Source of the DNA: Treponema sp.
Lineage (GTDB): Bacteria > Spirochaetota > Spirochaetia > Treponematales > Treponemataceae
Assembly: GCA_024402505.1 (NCBI GenBank)
Contig: JAKSTP010000009.1
Coordinates: 1-64,000 of the forward strand
Direction of reading: 5' to 3'
DNA length: 64,000 nt
Shown: one piece after another, positions 1-8,920 of the stretch
How the letters are laid out: each line of letters opens with the position of its first letter
How positions within the stretch are numbered: position 1 is the stretch's first letter
Notes under the pieces: generated by a model
What the model saw: the letters and a program-made list of their open reading frames with translations, nothing else
What the model was told of the DNA's origin: nothing
Database searches by the model: none
Translations under genes and position numbers: made by a program

Positions 1-16
1 ATCAGTCCTTAAAATC

Positions 17-76
17 GGCCTAGTTAAAGTGTCCAATAATTGGGGTGCACTTCACTGAAGGGGAGGCCTTTTTTTT
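17..76 (+). terminator. possible terminator of an upstream gene
   Basis: An outer stem GGCCT (17-21) can pair with AGGCC (64-68) and encloses a smaller AAGTG (27-31)/CACTT (48-52) hairpin. A run of eight T follows at 69-76. This is the layout of an intrinsic terminator for a gene that lies outside the window. The long interior of the hairpin is unusual, so a small structured RNA is an alternative. Confidence 0.4.
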
Positions 77-99
77 ATTCCTATTACATCCTACTGGAA

Positions 100-136
100 T
101 TGGAGAAAACTGCATCTTCTGCCGATAATATAAGAT
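100..136 (+). promoter_or_regulatory. putative promoter giving a leaderless mRNA for the 137 gene
   Basis: TTGGAG (100-105), an 18-nt spacer, GATAAT (124-129), then seven nucleotides to the ATG at 137. No Shine-Dalgarno sequence fits between. The -35 is weak, and this is one of the less certain members of a recurring arrangement in the window. Confidence 0.4.
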
Positions 137-1837
137 ATGGAAGACGAAACAAGTAAATCCAATTTTGACCGTCTGGTTGCTGGTTTAAGTACCGATGAAC
201 GCCAGAACCTTCTTAGAAAATTGAATACCTCCAATACTCCTGTGGAGTTTTCTGAACGATCCCGGGAAATTGATAAATTTAACGGTTCATTAAAACTGCG
301 TCTGGAAAAGGAATCATTTTTTTATAGAATTATTCTCTGGTTCCGATCAATGTTTTCCAAAAAACCAAAAGAAGAACTTTACAATGACGATATTCTTTTA
401 GGTCTTGCCCGAAAAATCAACCGTGAACATCCTGGAATCCTGGATGCAAAAAACGAACTTCTTGATTCACTTTTTTACGATACCCTTAGGAATATGAAAG
501 AGGCTGCGGATTTTTTTAAGCCATACATGCTTCTGGTAAATGATGATCCTGGGGCCTTTTATGTTTTTTTAAGTTCTTTTATTGTTCCGGAAATAGCTGA
601 TCAGATAAATGCCAGTGTGGATCCATATAATCTTCCGCCAGATGCCCGTCCTACACAGGAACTGCGCATGGAACTTTTAAGAAAGCTGGATGATATGCAG
701 AAAAACCTTAAGGGTAATTCAAAAACGGATCTTTATGCAGCGGTTCAGACAACAGCCTGGCTTTCGGATTTTTCAGTCTTGCCATATATTCACTTTCTTG
801 CACAGTTTACTGACATTAGATCGGGAATATATACCTGTCCATATAAAAATGCCCGGGTAGATTTTGATTCTTTTTCCCGTCTTTTTGAAAAAACAGTTTA
901 CGTTTCAAACGAGGTTCTTGAAAGCATCTTCCTTTTTTCTCAGAGAAAAGAAATTTCAAAGACGCATTTTGATGAAGATGTAGAAAATGCCACAAGAAAC
1001 TTCCTTGCCAAGGCCCAGAGTTCTCTTTCTGCTATAAAAACTTTCCTTTCCGTATGTCCTGTTTCTCTTATGGGTAAAGTAATCAATAAAAATTACGACT
1101 GGACCTGCGAAACCTGGGGTGGAAGTGAAGACTGGTTTGCAAAATATAAAAATCAGTGGCGAAAAATTGTAGATATGCGGTGGAACCAGTGGATCCGGGA
1201 CAAGAAAAAAGAATCCCTTGAAATAGGTCTTAAAAAAGATTTCGGTCTTGATTCCTTTCCACAGATTCCTTTCCGTCCATGGGCAAAAATCTGGGGCGGT
1301 GTACCTTTTGCCTGCGAATTAACCGGCGGTTTCCTTTACTGGCTCTTTGATGAAGAATTTGATTTTATTATGTCCACTTTGAATCTTCTTGTAATGGAAG
1401 GTGTGTTCTTTAAAAATGAAAACCGCACTGAATTCTCCGAAAACCTGAATGATTTTTATCAGGTTGGAAACAGTATGCGGGCCCTTTACGAAAGTCTTGA
1501 TACAAAAGGATCTGTTGGTGAAGTGTTTGAAAAAATGCAGGACAGCTCACTTAGAACTTTCCAGTCACAGCAGACAATTGAAACCCTGGTAACTGAAGTA
1601 GAAAATCAGATTAGAAGTGCCATTAAAAAAGTTGGTGCTGCCCTTCGAAATATGGAACTTGTGTTCAAGGGAATCTACGATGACCAGAAGGACGGTGTTC
1701 ATTCAGGTCTTCAGAATATCAACAGTATCCGTGGTCATGATAATGCAAAATTCCGTGATGATTTACGCAGAGCCCGTGAAATTTTATCGCAAACATTGTA
1801 TTATTTAAGGGAACTGGAACCAATCGAAACAAAATAA
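137..1837 (+). CDS. hypothetical protein, possibly DUF5312 family
   Basis: A 566-residue protein with no signal peptide and no obvious membrane segment, so probably cytoplasmic. It is rich in Asp, Glu, Lys and Phe and looks mostly helical. Residues 59-75 carry an aromatic-basic stretch (FFYRIILWFRSMFSKK) that could be an amphipathic helix touching the membrane. The C-terminal 130 residues are charged and probably coiled coil. The sequence resembles what I recall as a Treponema-restricted family, DUF5312, but I could not check that and no function is known to me. It precedes miaB by 21 bp on the same strand and is probably cotranscribed with it. The ATG sits directly below a -10-like hexamer. 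Confidence 0.75.
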   Translation: MEDETSKSNFDRLVAGLSTDERQNLLRKLNTSNTPVEFSERSREIDKFNGSLKLRLEKESFFYRIILWFRSMFSKKPKEELYNDDILLGLARKINREHPGILDAKNELLDSLFYDTLRNMKEAADFFKPYMLLVNDDPGAFYVFLSSFIVPEIADQINASVDPYNLPPDARPTQELRMELLRKLDDMQKNLKGNSKTDLYAAVQTTAWLSDFSVLPYIHFLAQFTDIRSGIYTCPYKNARVDFDSFSRLFEKTVYVSNEVLESIFLFSQRKEISKTHFDEDVENATRNFLAKAQSSLSAIKTFLSVCPVSLMGKVINKNYDWTCETWGGSEDWFAKYKNQWRKIVDMRWNQWIRDKKKESLEIGLKKDFGLDSFPQIPFRPWAKIWGGVPFACELTGGFLYWLFDEEFDFIMSTLNLLVMEGVFFKNENRTEFSENLNDFYQVGNSMRALYESLDTKGSVGEVFEKMQDSSLRTFQSQQTIETLVTEVENQIRSAIKKVGAALRNMELVFKGIYDDQKDGVHSGLQNINSIRGHDNAKFRDDLRRAREILSQTLYYLRELEPIETK

Positions 1838-1858
1838 TACAGAAACTTCAGGTAAAAA

Positions 1859-3232
1859 ATGACTTACTTCTTTGAAACTTACGGATGCCAGATGAATATT
1901 GCAGAATCAGCATCCATTGAACAGCTTTTTATTTCCCGAGGATGGGAAAAATCTGAATGCCCGGAATATGCCGACATTGTTGTAATCAATACATGTTCTG
2001 TGCGGGCAACTGCAGAAAACCGGATTTTTGGCCGCCTAGGCTGGTATGCAGGTCTTAAGGCTGTAAGATCTTGTTCTCCTGAGGCAAAAAATAAATCCCT
2101 GGAAAAAGCCGCAGAATATGTTAAGGATGGTCCTAAACCACTTACTCTTGTTGTAACCGGCTGTATGGCGGAACGTCTTCTTGATGATTTGAAAAAAGAC
2201 CATCCTTTTGTTGATTATGTTGTTGGAACTTACGCCAAAAAGAATTTTGGAAAAATCATAGATGAAGTTGAAGGAAAACTTGATCCAACCCTTATTGATG
2301 ACAGCGAAAAGTATCAGTTTGCGGCAGTTTCTTATGAGCCGGGCAGTTTTTCATCTTATGTTCCAATTATGCACGGCTGTAACAATTTCTGCTCTTACTG
2401 CATTGTTCCTTATGTTCGTGGACGGGAAACAAGCCGCCAGGTAGATGAAATCCTTTCAGAAATAGATGTGCTTTCAAAATACGGTGTTCGTGAAATCTGT
2501 CTTCTTGGACAGAACGTAAACTCCTACAACTGTGACGGTGTCGATTTTGCAGAGCTTTTGAAGCGCATAGAAAATCGCATTAAGGAAACAGATTCTTCTA
2601 TTGGATGGGTTCGTTTTATGTCCAGTCATCCAAAAGATCTTTCTGAAAAAGTAATCGACGTAATATCAAAGTCAGACATTATATGTCATCACATTCATCT
2701 TCCTGTTCAGCACGGATCAAGCCGCGTTCTTGCTGAAATGAACCGAAAGTATACCCGAGAACAGTATCTGGAAACTATTGCCAAAATCAAAAAGGCAATC
2801 CCAGATGTTTCCCTTACAACCGATATTATGATGGGCTTTCCTGGGGAAACCGACGAAGATGTGGAAGAAACACTTTCCCTTATGAAAGAAGTGCGTTATG
2901 AAAATGCCTTCATGTACTATTACAATGTCCGTGAAGGAACTCCTGCCGCAAAAATGAAAAATCAGATTCCGGTAAAAATACGAAAAGAGCGCCTTCAGAA
3001 GGTGATTGATCTTCAGATGGAAATTACTGCGTCTGAGATGGAAAAACGTAAGGGCAGTGTAGAAAAGGTTCTGGTTGAATCAGTAAGCCGCGATAATAAA
3101 GAAGAACTGCTTGGTAAAACTGAAAGGGACGAAAGGGTAGCATTTAAAGCCTCAAAAGACCTTATAGGAAAATTCGTAACAGTAAAAATCAACGACCTAA
3201 GCGGAAACACCTTCCGAGGAGAAATATTGTAG
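1859..3232 (+). CDS. miaB: tRNA-2-methylthio-N6-dimethylallyladenosine synthase MiaB
   Basis: Radical SAM methylthiotransferase that adds a methylthio group to i6A37 of tRNAs reading U-starting codons. At 457 residues it has the usual length. The N-terminal domain shows cysteines at C10 (ETYGCQMN), C46 (NTCSVR) and in VTGCMAE, which bind the auxiliary 4Fe-4S cluster. The radical SAM motif CxxxCxxC is present in HGCNNFCSYCIVPYVRG, and a TRAM domain ends the protein. The NTCSVR and VRGRETSR signatures favour MiaB over RimO or MtaB. It starts 21 bp after the preceding gene with a weak AGGT ribosome site and is convergent with fusA. Confidence 0.95.
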   Translation: MTYFFETYGCQMNIAESASIEQLFISRGWEKSECPEYADIVVINTCSVRATAENRIFGRLGWYAGLKAVRSCSPEAKNKSLEKAAEYVKDGPKPLTLVVTGCMAERLLDDLKKDHPFVDYVVGTYAKKNFGKIIDEVEGKLDPTLIDDSEKYQFAAVSYEPGSFSSYVPIMHGCNNFCSYCIVPYVRGRETSRQVDEILSEIDVLSKYGVREICLLGQNVNSYNCDGVDFAELLKRIENRIKETDSSIGWVRFMSSHPKDLSEKVIDVISKSDIICHHIHLPVQHGSSRVLAEMNRKYTREQYLETIAKIKKAIPDVSLTTDIMMGFPGETDEDVEETLSLMKEVRYENAFMYYYNVREGTPAAKMKNQIPVKIRKERLQKVIDLQMEITASEMEKRKGSVEKVLVESVSRDNKEELLGKTERDERVAFKASKDLIGKFVTVKINDLSGNTFRGEIL

Positions 3233-3233
3233 T

Positions 3234-3317
3234 AATGAATAATGATTAGTGAATAATGATGAATGAATAATGAATAATAGAAAAAAATCTTATCATTCAT
3301 CATTCATTATTCATTAT
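3234..3317. repeat. AT-rich heptamer repeat forming an inverted repeat between miaB and fusA
   Basis: The whole gap between the convergent miaB and fusA stop codons consists of degenerate copies of the heptamer ATGAATA on the left half and its complement TATTCAT on the right half, separated by an A-run near 3290. The two halves can fold into a long weak hairpin. It may act as a bidirectional terminator. The same heptamer is tandemly repeated at 37788-37850. Confidence 0.7.
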
Positions 3318-5378
3318 CTACCATGCCTGTTCCAGGCCGCCGACTTTTTCCTGGAAATGACTGAATTCCATGCTGAAGCTGGCTCGTCCCTGGGTGGCTG
3401 AACGAAGGTTTGTTGAGAAACCGAACATTTTGGCCATTGGGGCAGATCCGTGAATAATTTCTCCGGAAGATTTTGAATCCTGGCCCATAATTGTTCCACC
3501 ACGCTGGCTGAACTGGCTTCCTGCAGGTCCAACAAATTCTTTTGGACAGGAAATGTCAACACTCATAACAGGTTCCAGAAGAATTGGTGAAGCGCTGTTA
3601 CATGCCTTGTCAAAAGCCTGAACGGCACAAGCTTCGAAGGCAAATGTTGAAGCTGTAAGTTCGTTGTATTCAAAATCTGTAACTGTAACTTTAAGGTCTG
3701 CGCAAGGATAACCGTATTTGATTCCGGAAGTAAAGGAACCTTCAATTCCATGCTTAATTGCTTCCATGATTTCATCAGGTGCATCACCCTGTTTTGCTGT
3801 ACAGCTGTAAGTGCATCCGCTTCCAGTTTCCTGGCTTTCCACAGAAAGTGTGATTTTTGCAGTATTTTCTTTTCCACCAAGAACTTTTGAATATTCTTCG
3901 GTAACAGATCCACTTCCGGAAATGCTTTCCCGGTAAGTAACCTGTGGTGCACCAACACGGCATTTTACGCCAAAGTCATCGTGCATACGGGTAACAAGAA
4001 CATCCAGGTGAAGTTCACCCATTCCGGAAATAATCAACTGGCCGGTTTCTGCATCTTCATGGAAAGTAAAGGTTGGATCTTCCCGGGAAAGAATGGCCAG
4101 AGTTTCGTTCATCTTGTCTTTTTCGCTGTTGCTTTCAGGTTCAAGGGCAACGGAAATAACAGGCTGTGGGAAAGAAGGTTCTTCCAGAAGAACAGGAAGT
4201 CCTTCGCTTCCGATAGTATCACCAGTCTGTGCAAGCTTAAGTCCAATGAAAACGGCAATGTCACCGGCGCTTACAGAATCCATTGGTTCGTTTTTGTCGG
4301 CGTGCATTCGCAAAATGCGGTTGATTCGTTCACGTTTCTTTTTGTTTACGTTGTAAAGCTGGATACCTGAATTGAATTTTCCAGAATACATGCGGACATA
4401 GCACAATGGTCCCATTTCACGGTCGTACTGGATTTTGAAAACCAGTCCCAAAGGCATTTTTGTAGGATCACATGGAACTGTTGTTTCTTCTGTGGCATCT
4501 TTTTTTACTTTAAGACCACGGGCTGCAGGTACGTCAGTTGGACTTGGTAAATAGTCAATTACTGCATCAATAAGAGGCTGAACACCCTGGTTGTGGCGGG
4601 CAGATCCCATTACAAATGGAACAAAGGCCTGGCTGATGGTTCCCTTTCTGATGGCGGCTTTAAGCTGATCAATTGAAATATCTCCGCCTTCAAGATAGAT
4701 TTCCATAAGGGCATCGTCGCTTCCGGCCACTGTTTCAACCAGTTTTTCACGCCATTCATTTGCCATATCAATGCGGCTTCCATCAATCTCGCTTTCAATG
4801 ATTGTTTCGCCGTCGTCTTCAGCAGAGAAGCGGAGTTCTTTCATATTAAGAAGATCGATTACACCTTCAAAGTCGGCACCTTCGCCAATAGGAATCTGGA
4901 GAGCCAGTGTTTCGCATCCGAACTTTTCTTTTACGTCTGCCATTGAACCGAAAAAGTCTGCACCAATGCGGTCCATTTTATTCATGAAACAAAGACGTGG
5001 AACATTAAATGTATCTGCCTGTTTCCAAACAGTTTCTGTCTGAGGCTGAACACCGTCTACGGCACAAATAACAGCAACTGCACCGTCCAAAACGCGAAGT
5101 GAACGTTCAACTTCGGCAGTAAAGTCTACGTGGCCCGGTGTGTCAATAATGTTGATCTGGTGATTTTTCCAGTAAGTAGTAGTGGCGGCTGAACAGATTG
5201 TAATTCCTCGTTCCTGTTCCTGGGCCATCCAGTCCATGGTAGCCTGTCCGTCATCAATTTCACCAATCTTGTGGATTTTTTTTGTGTAATAAAGAATACG
5301 TTCTGTAGTAGTAGTTTTTCCGGCATCAATATGAGCCATAATGCCGATGTTTCTCATTTTAGATAAGTCGTTTGCCAT
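3318..5378 (-). CDS. fusA: elongation factor G
   Basis: Translational GTPase of 686 residues that drives ribosomal translocation or, in some paralogues, ribosome recycling. GTP-binding motifs are visible: AHIDAGKTT (residues 15-23), RGITI in switch I (near 59), DTPGH (80-84) and NKMD (134-137). Domains II-V follow with the normal length. The N-terminal region closely resembles the spirochaete EF-G lineage (spdEFG), of which spirochaetes carry two specialised members. Which of the two this is cannot be decided by eye, and a second EF-G gene is expected elsewhere. The ATG lies seven nucleotides below a good -10 hexamer, predicting a leaderless transcript. Confidence 0.95.
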   Translation of the reverse strand: MANDLSKMRNIGIMAHIDAGKTTTTERILYYTKKIHKIGEIDDGQATMDWMAQEQERGITICSAATTTYWKNHQINIIDTPGHVDFTAEVERSLRVLDGAVAVICAVDGVQPQTETVWKQADTFNVPRLCFMNKMDRIGADFFGSMADVKEKFGCETLALQIPIGEGADFEGVIDLLNMKELRFSAEDDGETIIESEIDGSRIDMANEWREKLVETVAGSDDALMEIYLEGGDISIDQLKAAIRKGTISQAFVPFVMGSARHNQGVQPLIDAVIDYLPSPTDVPAARGLKVKKDATEETTVPCDPTKMPLGLVFKIQYDREMGPLCYVRMYSGKFNSGIQLYNVNKKKRERINRILRMHADKNEPMDSVSAGDIAVFIGLKLAQTGDTIGSEGLPVLLEEPSFPQPVISVALEPESNSEKDKMNETLAILSREDPTFTFHEDAETGQLIISGMGELHLDVLVTRMHDDFGVKCRVGAPQVTYRESISGSGSVTEEYSKVLGGKENTAKITLSVESQETGSGCTYSCTAKQGDAPDEIMEAIKHGIEGSFTSGIKYGYPCADLKVTVTDFEYNELTASTFAFEACAVQAFDKACNSASPILLEPVMSVDISCPKEFVGPAGSQFSQRGGTIMGQDSKSSGEIIHGSAPMAKMFGFSTNLRSATQGRASFSMEFSHFQEKVGGLEQAW

Positions 5379-5414
5379 AAGTCATAGTATAGAAGAAAAG
5401 AGTGCTTTTTTCAA
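5379..5414 (-). promoter_or_regulatory. fusA promoter, predicted leaderless
   Basis: On the minus strand, TTGAAA (5414-5409), a 17-nt spacer, TATACT (5391-5386), then seven nucleotides to the ATG. With normal spacing transcription would begin at or within about one base of the start codon. No ribosome-binding site is present. Confidence 0.7.
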
Positions 5415-5427
5415 TAAAAGGGCAAAA

Positions 5428-5463
5428 TTGAACAAAATCGGTAATTCCTATATAATCGTTTTT
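5428..5463 (+). promoter_or_regulatory. argS promoter, predicted leaderless
   Basis: TTGAAC (5428-5433), a 17-nt spacer, TATAAT (5451-5456), then seven nucleotides to the ATG at 5464. It is divergent from the fusA promoter. No Shine-Dalgarno sequence fits. Confidence 0.7.
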
Positions 5464-7260
5464 ATGGACACAAAAGCACAGATTAAATCAATCGTTCTTA
5501 AAGCAGTAAACGACCTTGTAAGTGAAATCAATCCTGAACTTCCACTTTTTACAGAAGACAATATTCAGACTGTAACTCCACCAAATCCAGAAATGGGCGA
5601 TATTGGAGTTCCTCTTTTTGTATTTGCCAAAGCACTTCGCATGGCACCACCGGTAATTGCCCAGAAAGCTCTGGAAAAAATCACTGATAAATCAGCTGGT
5701 GAATTCCTTGCAGTAGGACCTTATCTGAATGTAAAACTGGATAAAGCCGGAAGCGCACTTTCTGTTCTTAAAACCATTGAAGAGCAGGGAAAAGATTACG
5801 GAAGCCTTTCTTCAAGCGGAAAAAAACACCTGGAAGGCCGCCGTGTTATGGTAGAATTTTCTTCACCAAACACAAACAAACCACTTCATCTTGGTCACCT
5901 CCGCAATGATGCCCTTGGTGAATCAGTTTCCCGCATTCTTAAAAAGGCCGGCGCTGAAGTTTTCAAAGTTGACCTTATCAATAACCGTGGTGTTCACATC
6001 TGTAAATCTATGCTTGCATATAAGCTTTTCCACGAAAAAAACGGTGATACACCAGAATCTCTTGGACTTAAAGGCGATCATTTTGTTGGTCAGTGCTACG
6101 TTGAATTCGATAAATATTCCAAGGAACACCCTGAAGCACTTCAGGAAGCCGAAGATATGCTTATTAAATGGGAGCAGGGTGATGAAGAAGTGCGTGCTCT
6201 CTGGCAGAAAATGAACGACTGGACTTTGAACGGTGTAAAAGAAACTTATAAGCGTACAAATATCGAGTTCGATAAATTCTATCTTGAAAGCGAAACTTAC
6301 CTTAAGGGAAAAGACGAAATCCTTAAAGGTCTTGAAAAGGGTGTTTTCTTCAAAGCAGATGACGGTTCGGTTCGTATTGATGTAACTGACGTTGTTGGAA
6401 AAGGAAAAGACGAAGATAATCATGAAAAAGTTCTTCTGCGAAAGGATGGAACTTCAGTTTATATCACTCAGGATATTGGAACTGCTATTTCCCGTCACGA
6501 CGACTGGGCTTTCAATCAGATGGTTTACGTAGTTGCTTCAGAACAGAATTATCACTTTAAGATTTTGTTCCATATCCTGAAAAAACTTGGCTTTGACTGG
6601 ACAGACAAACTTTTCCACCTGAGCTATGGTCTTGTAAATCTTCCTTCAGGACGAATGAAGAGCCGCGAAGGCACAGTTGTTGATGCTGATGACCTTATCG
6701 ACAATCTTCATGAATCTGCACTGGCCGAAATCAAAGAAAAGGGCCGTGATAAAGAACTTGATGATGCTGACGATGTAGCAGAAAAAGTTGCTCTTGCAGC
6801 CCTCCATTACTATCTTCTTCAGGTAACTCCTGTAAAAGATATGCTTTTCAATCCGGAAGAATCTCTTTCTTTCAATGGAAATACAGGTCCTTATCTTCAG
6901 TATATGGGTGCCCGCATTTCTTCTATTCTTAGAAAGGCTTCTGAATCTGGAATTAAAGTTGGAAATGATGAAGAAAGCGTAAAACTTCTGGACAAACCCG
7001 AAGAATGGGAACTTATTAAGGCTCTTGGGGATTTCCCTGCAGCAGTTGCTAAAGCAGCCGAAAATCTTGATCCAAGCGTAATGACATCATATCTTTATGA
7101 CCTTTCAAAACTCTTCAGCAAGTTCTATCAGCAGTGTCCAATTCTTGCAGCTGGAGATGAAAAGCTTGTTTCTGCACGTCTGTATCTTGCCCAGTGTACA
7201 CTCAACGTTCTTTCAAGCTGTATGGAAATGGTTCTTGTTCCATTCCTTGAAAAAATGTAG
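5464..7260 (+). CDS. argS: arginyl-tRNA synthetase
   Basis: Class I aminoacyl-tRNA synthetase charging tRNA-Arg, 598 residues. HLGH (residues 142-145) is the HIGH motif, preceded by the family-typical SSPNTNKPLHLGH. The KMSKS loop is replaced by GRMKSREG, as in many ArgS. The DALR anticodon-binding domain forms the C-terminus. An in-frame ATG exists at 5341, but that stretch runs antisense into the fusA start and through both promoters. The ATG at 5464 begins the conserved Arg_tRNA_synt_N domain and sits correctly below the promoter, so I chose it. Confidence 0.95.
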   Translation: MDTKAQIKSIVLKAVNDLVSEINPELPLFTEDNIQTVTPPNPEMGDIGVPLFVFAKALRMAPPVIAQKALEKITDKSAGEFLAVGPYLNVKLDKAGSALSVLKTIEEQGKDYGSLSSSGKKHLEGRRVMVEFSSPNTNKPLHLGHLRNDALGESVSRILKKAGAEVFKVDLINNRGVHICKSMLAYKLFHEKNGDTPESLGLKGDHFVGQCYVEFDKYSKEHPEALQEAEDMLIKWEQGDEEVRALWQKMNDWTLNGVKETYKRTNIEFDKFYLESETYLKGKDEILKGLEKGVFFKADDGSVRIDVTDVVGKGKDEDNHEKVLLRKDGTSVYITQDIGTAISRHDDWAFNQMVYVVASEQNYHFKILFHILKKLGFDWTDKLFHLSYGLVNLPSGRMKSREGTVVDADDLIDNLHESALAEIKEKGRDKELDDADDVAEKVALAALHYYLLQVTPVKDMLFNPEESLSFNGNTGPYLQYMGARISSILRKASESGIKVGNDEESVKLLDKPEEWELIKALGDFPAAVAKAAENLDPSVMTSYLYDLSKLFSKFYQQCPILAAGDEKLVSARLYLAQCTLNVLSSCMEMVLVPFLEKM

Positions 7261-7327
7261 GAAATAGAGATTTGGGAAGTAAACAGTTTGACAAACATAC
7301 TTTCCTAAAATATAATGAATAGAGTTA

Positions 7328-7363
7328 TAAAAATTTATTTTTATGCCGATAATGTAGTATAAT
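7328..7363 (+). promoter_or_regulatory. flaA promoter with FliA (sigma-28) -10 element and overlapping TATAAT
   Basis: GCCGATAA at 7345-7352 is an exact match to the E. coli FliA -10 consensus. TAAA at 7328-7331 lies 13 nt upstream, against the usual 15. A TATAAT at 7358-7363 with TTATTT at 7335-7340 could be an overlapping sigma-70 promoter. Placement in front of flagellar sheath genes makes the sigma-28 reading credible. Confidence 0.6.
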
Positions 7364-7392
7364 ATTCTATCAAGAATAACGAGGAGTTTTGC

Positions 7393-8139
7393 ATGAAAAA
7401 GGCCCTTAAAGTCTTTGTTTGTCTTGCAGTTCTTTTTGGATCATCTGCTGCAGTTTTTGCACAGCCAAGTTCAAAAAGTGTAGAGACATTTGTAATTGAC
7501 AATTTTGACAATGCTGGTAATCAGGACTACGCATATGAAGGAAAGTCCCTTAGCTGGGAATGGGGTGTAACAGCCAGTCGCTTTATTGCTGAAGGTTTCC
7601 CAAAAACAGGTTACTTTGATGGTATTCCTAATTCACTTAAACAGCTTCGCCGCAGCGATGCAGGTGATGCAAAAGTATTCGGTGTAAAAACTGCTTTCAA
7701 CCGCAAAGGTGATAACTGGTTTGAAGTATATCCAACAAATGATGGAAATCCATATGAAATTCCATTTGTAGGAACAGTTGGCCAGATTGACTTCTGGGTA
7801 TGGGGTGCAAACTACCTTTACTATCTTGAAGTTCTTGTTCGTGATGCAAATGGTCGTGTTCACGTTCTTCCTGCCGGAAACCTTGCTTTCCAGGGATGGA
7901 GAAACGTTACAGTAAGTATTCCTGGCTGGATGGTTCAGCACTCATTGCTCCGCTCAGGTTCAAGAAGTCTTACTTTTGTAGGATTCCGCATCAGAACAGA
8001 TGCTGAAGAATTTGTTGATGATTTTGTAATTTATTTTGATCAGATTAAATACACTACAAACTCTCTTGCAGTTATTTACGATGGTTATGAACTCCGTGAC
8101 GCCGATTTCGGTGACGATACAGACGAGGTAAAAGACTAA
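7393..8139 (+). CDS. flagellar filament outer layer protein, FlaA family
   Basis: Predicted periplasmic flagellar sheath protein of 248 residues. A signal peptide ends at VFA|QPSS near residue 24. The mature part has the FlaA pattern: an FVIDNFDN opening, VFGVKTAFNRKGDNWFEVYP, LEVLVRDANGR, a GWRNVTV motif and a C-terminal YFDQIKY segment. In spirochaetes FlaA proteins coat the FlaB core of periplasmic flagella. A second FlaA-like gene follows with a one-base overlap, matching the flaA2/flaA3 pairing known from treponemes. The GAGGAG ribosome site at 7380-7385 fits the ATG at 7393. Confidence 0.85.
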   Translation: MKKALKVFVCLAVLFGSSAAVFAQPSSKSVETFVIDNFDNAGNQDYAYEGKSLSWEWGVTASRFIAEGFPKTGYFDGIPNSLKQLRRSDAGDAKVFGVKTAFNRKGDNWFEVYPTNDGNPYEIPFVGTVGQIDFWVWGANYLYYLEVLVRDANGRVHVLPAGNLAFQGWRNVTVSIPGWMVQHSLLRSGSRSLTFVGFRIRTDAEEFVDDFVIYFDQIKYTTNSLAVIYDGYELRDADFGDDTDEVKD

Positions 8140-8855
8140 TGAAAAAATTATTGATTGTAGCTGCACTTTTGGCAGTAAGCTTTTCTGTATTTGCACAGAA
8201 TAACAGCCTTGGTGATCCTAACCCTGAAAGCGTAGGACGTGATTCTGCTCTTCAGGCTTTGAAAGAAATCTCTTTGGACAAATTTGAAAGAGAAGGTAGC
8301 TGGAATGTTCACATGTCTCCAGACTATGGTGTAATTACTGCCCGTCTTTTTGATGGTGCTCCAGCAATGAAAGAACCATTGGATGGTGAAGAAGAATCAG
8401 AAGATGATACACAGGTTCTTGGTGTACGTGTAGACTTCTTCAAACGCGGAATCAACTCTTTCACAATCACTTCACAGCGCCCAATTCCTGTAGAAGGAAC
8501 AACAAAAGTTGTATCACTTTGGGTATGTGGACGTAACCAGAGCCATGATATGTACCTTTTGGTTCAGGATTACTTCGGACGCAGTTTCGAACTGTATATG
8601 GGTAACCTTGGATTTACAGGATGGAAAAAACTTTCTTGTGTAATTCCACCTTCAATCGATGGTGAACATGGTATCGTACAGTCAAGTGCTTACTATGGTG
8701 ACAGACCAGGTCTTCGCATTGTTGGATTCCGTGTAGACTGTAACCCAATGCAGGCACGTGGATCTTACTACATGTACATTGATGATCTTCGTTGTGTAAC
8801 AGACCTTTATGATCTGCAGAACCGCGATGAAGATGATATGATTGATAACTGGTAA
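8139..8855 (+). CDS. second FlaA-family flagellar sheath protein
   Basis: A 238-residue secreted protein with a signal peptide ending at VFA|QNNS near residue 20. It shares the layout of its upstream neighbour: VLGVRVDFFKRGINSF, LVQDYFGRSFELYMGNLGF, a GWKKLSCVIP motif and a closing YMYIDDLR segment, so the two are probably tandem paralogues. The start codon overlaps the previous stop by one base, implying translational coupling and balanced synthesis. A strong terminator follows. It is likely a minor sheath subunit of the periplasmic flagellum; the exact paralogue name is uncertain. Confidence 0.8.
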   Translation: MKKLLIVAALLAVSFSVFAQNNSLGDPNPESVGRDSALQALKEISLDKFEREGSWNVHMSPDYGVITARLFDGAPAMKEPLDGEEESEDDTQVLGVRVDFFKRGINSFTITSQRPIPVEGTTKVVSLWVCGRNQSHDMYLLVQDYFGRSFELYMGNLGFTGWKKLSCVIPPSIDGEHGIVQSSAYYGDRPGLRIVGFRVDCNPMQARGSYYMYIDDLRCVTDLYDLQNRDEDDMIDNW

Positions 8856-8877
8856 TCCTTAATTAATTTTGATAGAG

Positions 8878-8908
8878 AAGGCTGCTCTTTGAAGCAGCCT
8901 TTTTTTTA
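8878..8908 (+). terminator. intrinsic terminator after the flaA pair
   Basis: Nine-base-pair stem AAGGCTGCT (8878-8886)/AGCAGCCTT (8893-8901) with a six-base loop, followed by a T-run. It also lies just before the end of the convergent 8921-9640 gene. Confidence 0.9.
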
Positions 8909-8920
8909 TTTAAAAAGTTG

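Noticed and set aside
121-128. GCCGATAA, a perfect FliA -10, before the 137 gene
   Set aside because: It lies only eight bases from the ATG and has no TAAA-type -35 at the right distance. The overlapping GATAAT fits the sigma-70 leaderless pattern better.
3013-3303. Reading frame with a HHYSLIIIHYY-type peptide over the end of miaB
   Set aside because: It is antisense to miaB and its tyrosine-rich start is only the translation of the heptamer repeat.
4093-4370. Plus-strand frames within fusA (and similar frames inside secA, recA and giant greA)
   Set aside because: They are shadows of strongly conserved genes on the opposite strand, with no ribosome site or homology.
5341-5463. N-terminal extension of ArgS by 41 residues
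   Set aside because: It would overlap the fusA start on the other strand and cross both promoters. The extension has no resemblance to the ArgS family.
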